A stretch of 64,000 nucleotides of DNA from Setaria digitata. Lineage: Eukaryota > Nematoda > Chromadorea > Rhabditida > Setariidae. Position numbers and translations under genes: made by a program. The notes under the pieces were generated by a model that had not been told where the DNA came from, made no database searches, and saw only the letters and a list, made by a program, of their open reading frames with translations. The DNA lies in contig RCAB01000295.1 in the NCBI GenBank assembly GCA_003640385.1, positions 1 through 64,000 of the forward strand, read 5' to 3'. Of this stretch, positions 63,701 to 64,000 are shown piece by piece (the first letter of the stretch is position 1; each line of letters starts with the position of its first letter).

Positions 63701-64000
63701 CTTAAAAAATAAACTGAAATCAAGCTTTGATGTGACTTCAGGTCTTCATATATTTCAATAGGTTTCAGTGTCAGTATCCATATCAGAACAAGTCATCATA
63801 AAATTTGTATCCGGAGAATTAAGCTTAGCATCTTAAATCTCGTTAGTGGCACTAACTGTGAAATCACTACTAACCATGATGTTCTTGTTATTGATTTCTA
63901 CAGTAATTTAAAGCGATTTGTAGATTCTAGTACAAGTTTGCAAATTAAAGTCAGGACGTTTATTATGTTATAACTTCTTAGATAGATGTTATGTTATAAG
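60715..64000. other. right-hand region without firm genes
   Basis: Mostly AT-rich with no supported gene. 63.2-63.6 kb is GC-richer and carries exon-like signals on both strands (see findings). An acceptor and short open stretch near 60880-60900 on the minus strand (EKFELRVILITKYL) could belong to the broken gene at 60.5-60.7 kb, but I could not join them in phase. Confidence 0.45.
63238..63315 (+). CDS. possible terminal exon, unknown
   Basis: After a strong acceptor (TTTCATTTTTGCAG) the plus strand encodes EFQSFVEAIAITLSLYQYSH and a few more residues to a TGA at about 63315. It is short and has no upstream exon identified. It overlaps a minus-strand segment (about 63301-63390) that has equally good splice sites, so at most one of the two is likely real. 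Confidence 0.2.
   Translation, partial: EFQSFVEAIAITLSLYQYSHTCNDA

Noticed and set aside
1..64000. Search for tRNA, SL RNA, rRNA, CRISPR or endosymbiont-derived genes by eye
   Set aside because: No cloverleaf with a recognisable TPsiC box, no SL leader, no rRNA-like block, no regular spaced repeats and no bacterial-type uninterrupted genes were seen. A tRNAscan/Infernal run would be needed to exclude them.

Overview
The window reads as nuclear DNA of a nematode, most likely a filarial (spirurid) worm. It is strongly AT-rich with many homopolymer and AT tracts. Genes are cut into many short exons separated by introns of tens to hundreds of bases, and 3' splice sites follow the worm TTTCAG style. 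Four of the five well-supported genes have a 3'-splice-like AG within 2 to 12 bases of the start codon, as expected for spliced-leader trans-splicing. The species cannot be named from the sequence. No rRNA, tRNA, CRISPR, bacterial operon or intact transposon was recognised.

Layout. 1-16.0 kb is gene-poor, with two isolated exon-like segments. 16.0-26.5 kb (minus) holds a 22-exon SAD-1/BRSK kinase gene, with a TATA box and a small plus-strand ORF inside one of its introns. 29.9-30.4 kb (minus) holds a three-exon model for an unrecognised protein of about 65 residues. 30.9-31.5 kb is an island of GC-richer sequence. 32.7-35.5 kb (plus) is a nine-exon ethanolamine kinase gene. 36.4-46.9 kb (minus) is a 25-exon ankyrin/BTB gene of the ABTB2/ABTB3 (BTBD11) family, convergent with the kinase. 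46.9-55.6 kb is mostly non-coding, with one possible small secreted-protein gene at 47.9-48.1 kb. 55.6-56.9 kb (plus) is a five-exon LITAF-domain gene. 58.9-60.0 kb (minus) is a four-exon ift-20 gene. 60.0-64.0 kb holds a broken coding-like stretch at 60.5-60.7 kb and exon-like signals at 63.2-63.6 kb.

Most coding exons are 40-220 bases, so conventional ORF searches miss or fragment them. The models here were built by joining exons whose splice phases agree and whose conceptual proteins match known families. The ABTB, ethanolamine kinase, LITAF and IFT20 models close in frame from start to stop. The sad-1 model has one unresolved junction between exons 20 and 21.

The genes are unrelated housekeeping and neuronal functions: neuronal polarity kinase, phosphatidylethanolamine synthesis, BTB/ankyrin scaffold, endolysosomal membrane protein and ciliary transport. 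I see no evidence that they form one pathway. The most interesting loose ends are the promoter-like small ORF inside sad-1, the unidentified short coiled-coil gene, a candidate GC-AG intron in sad-1, and a broken gene just upstream of ift-20.
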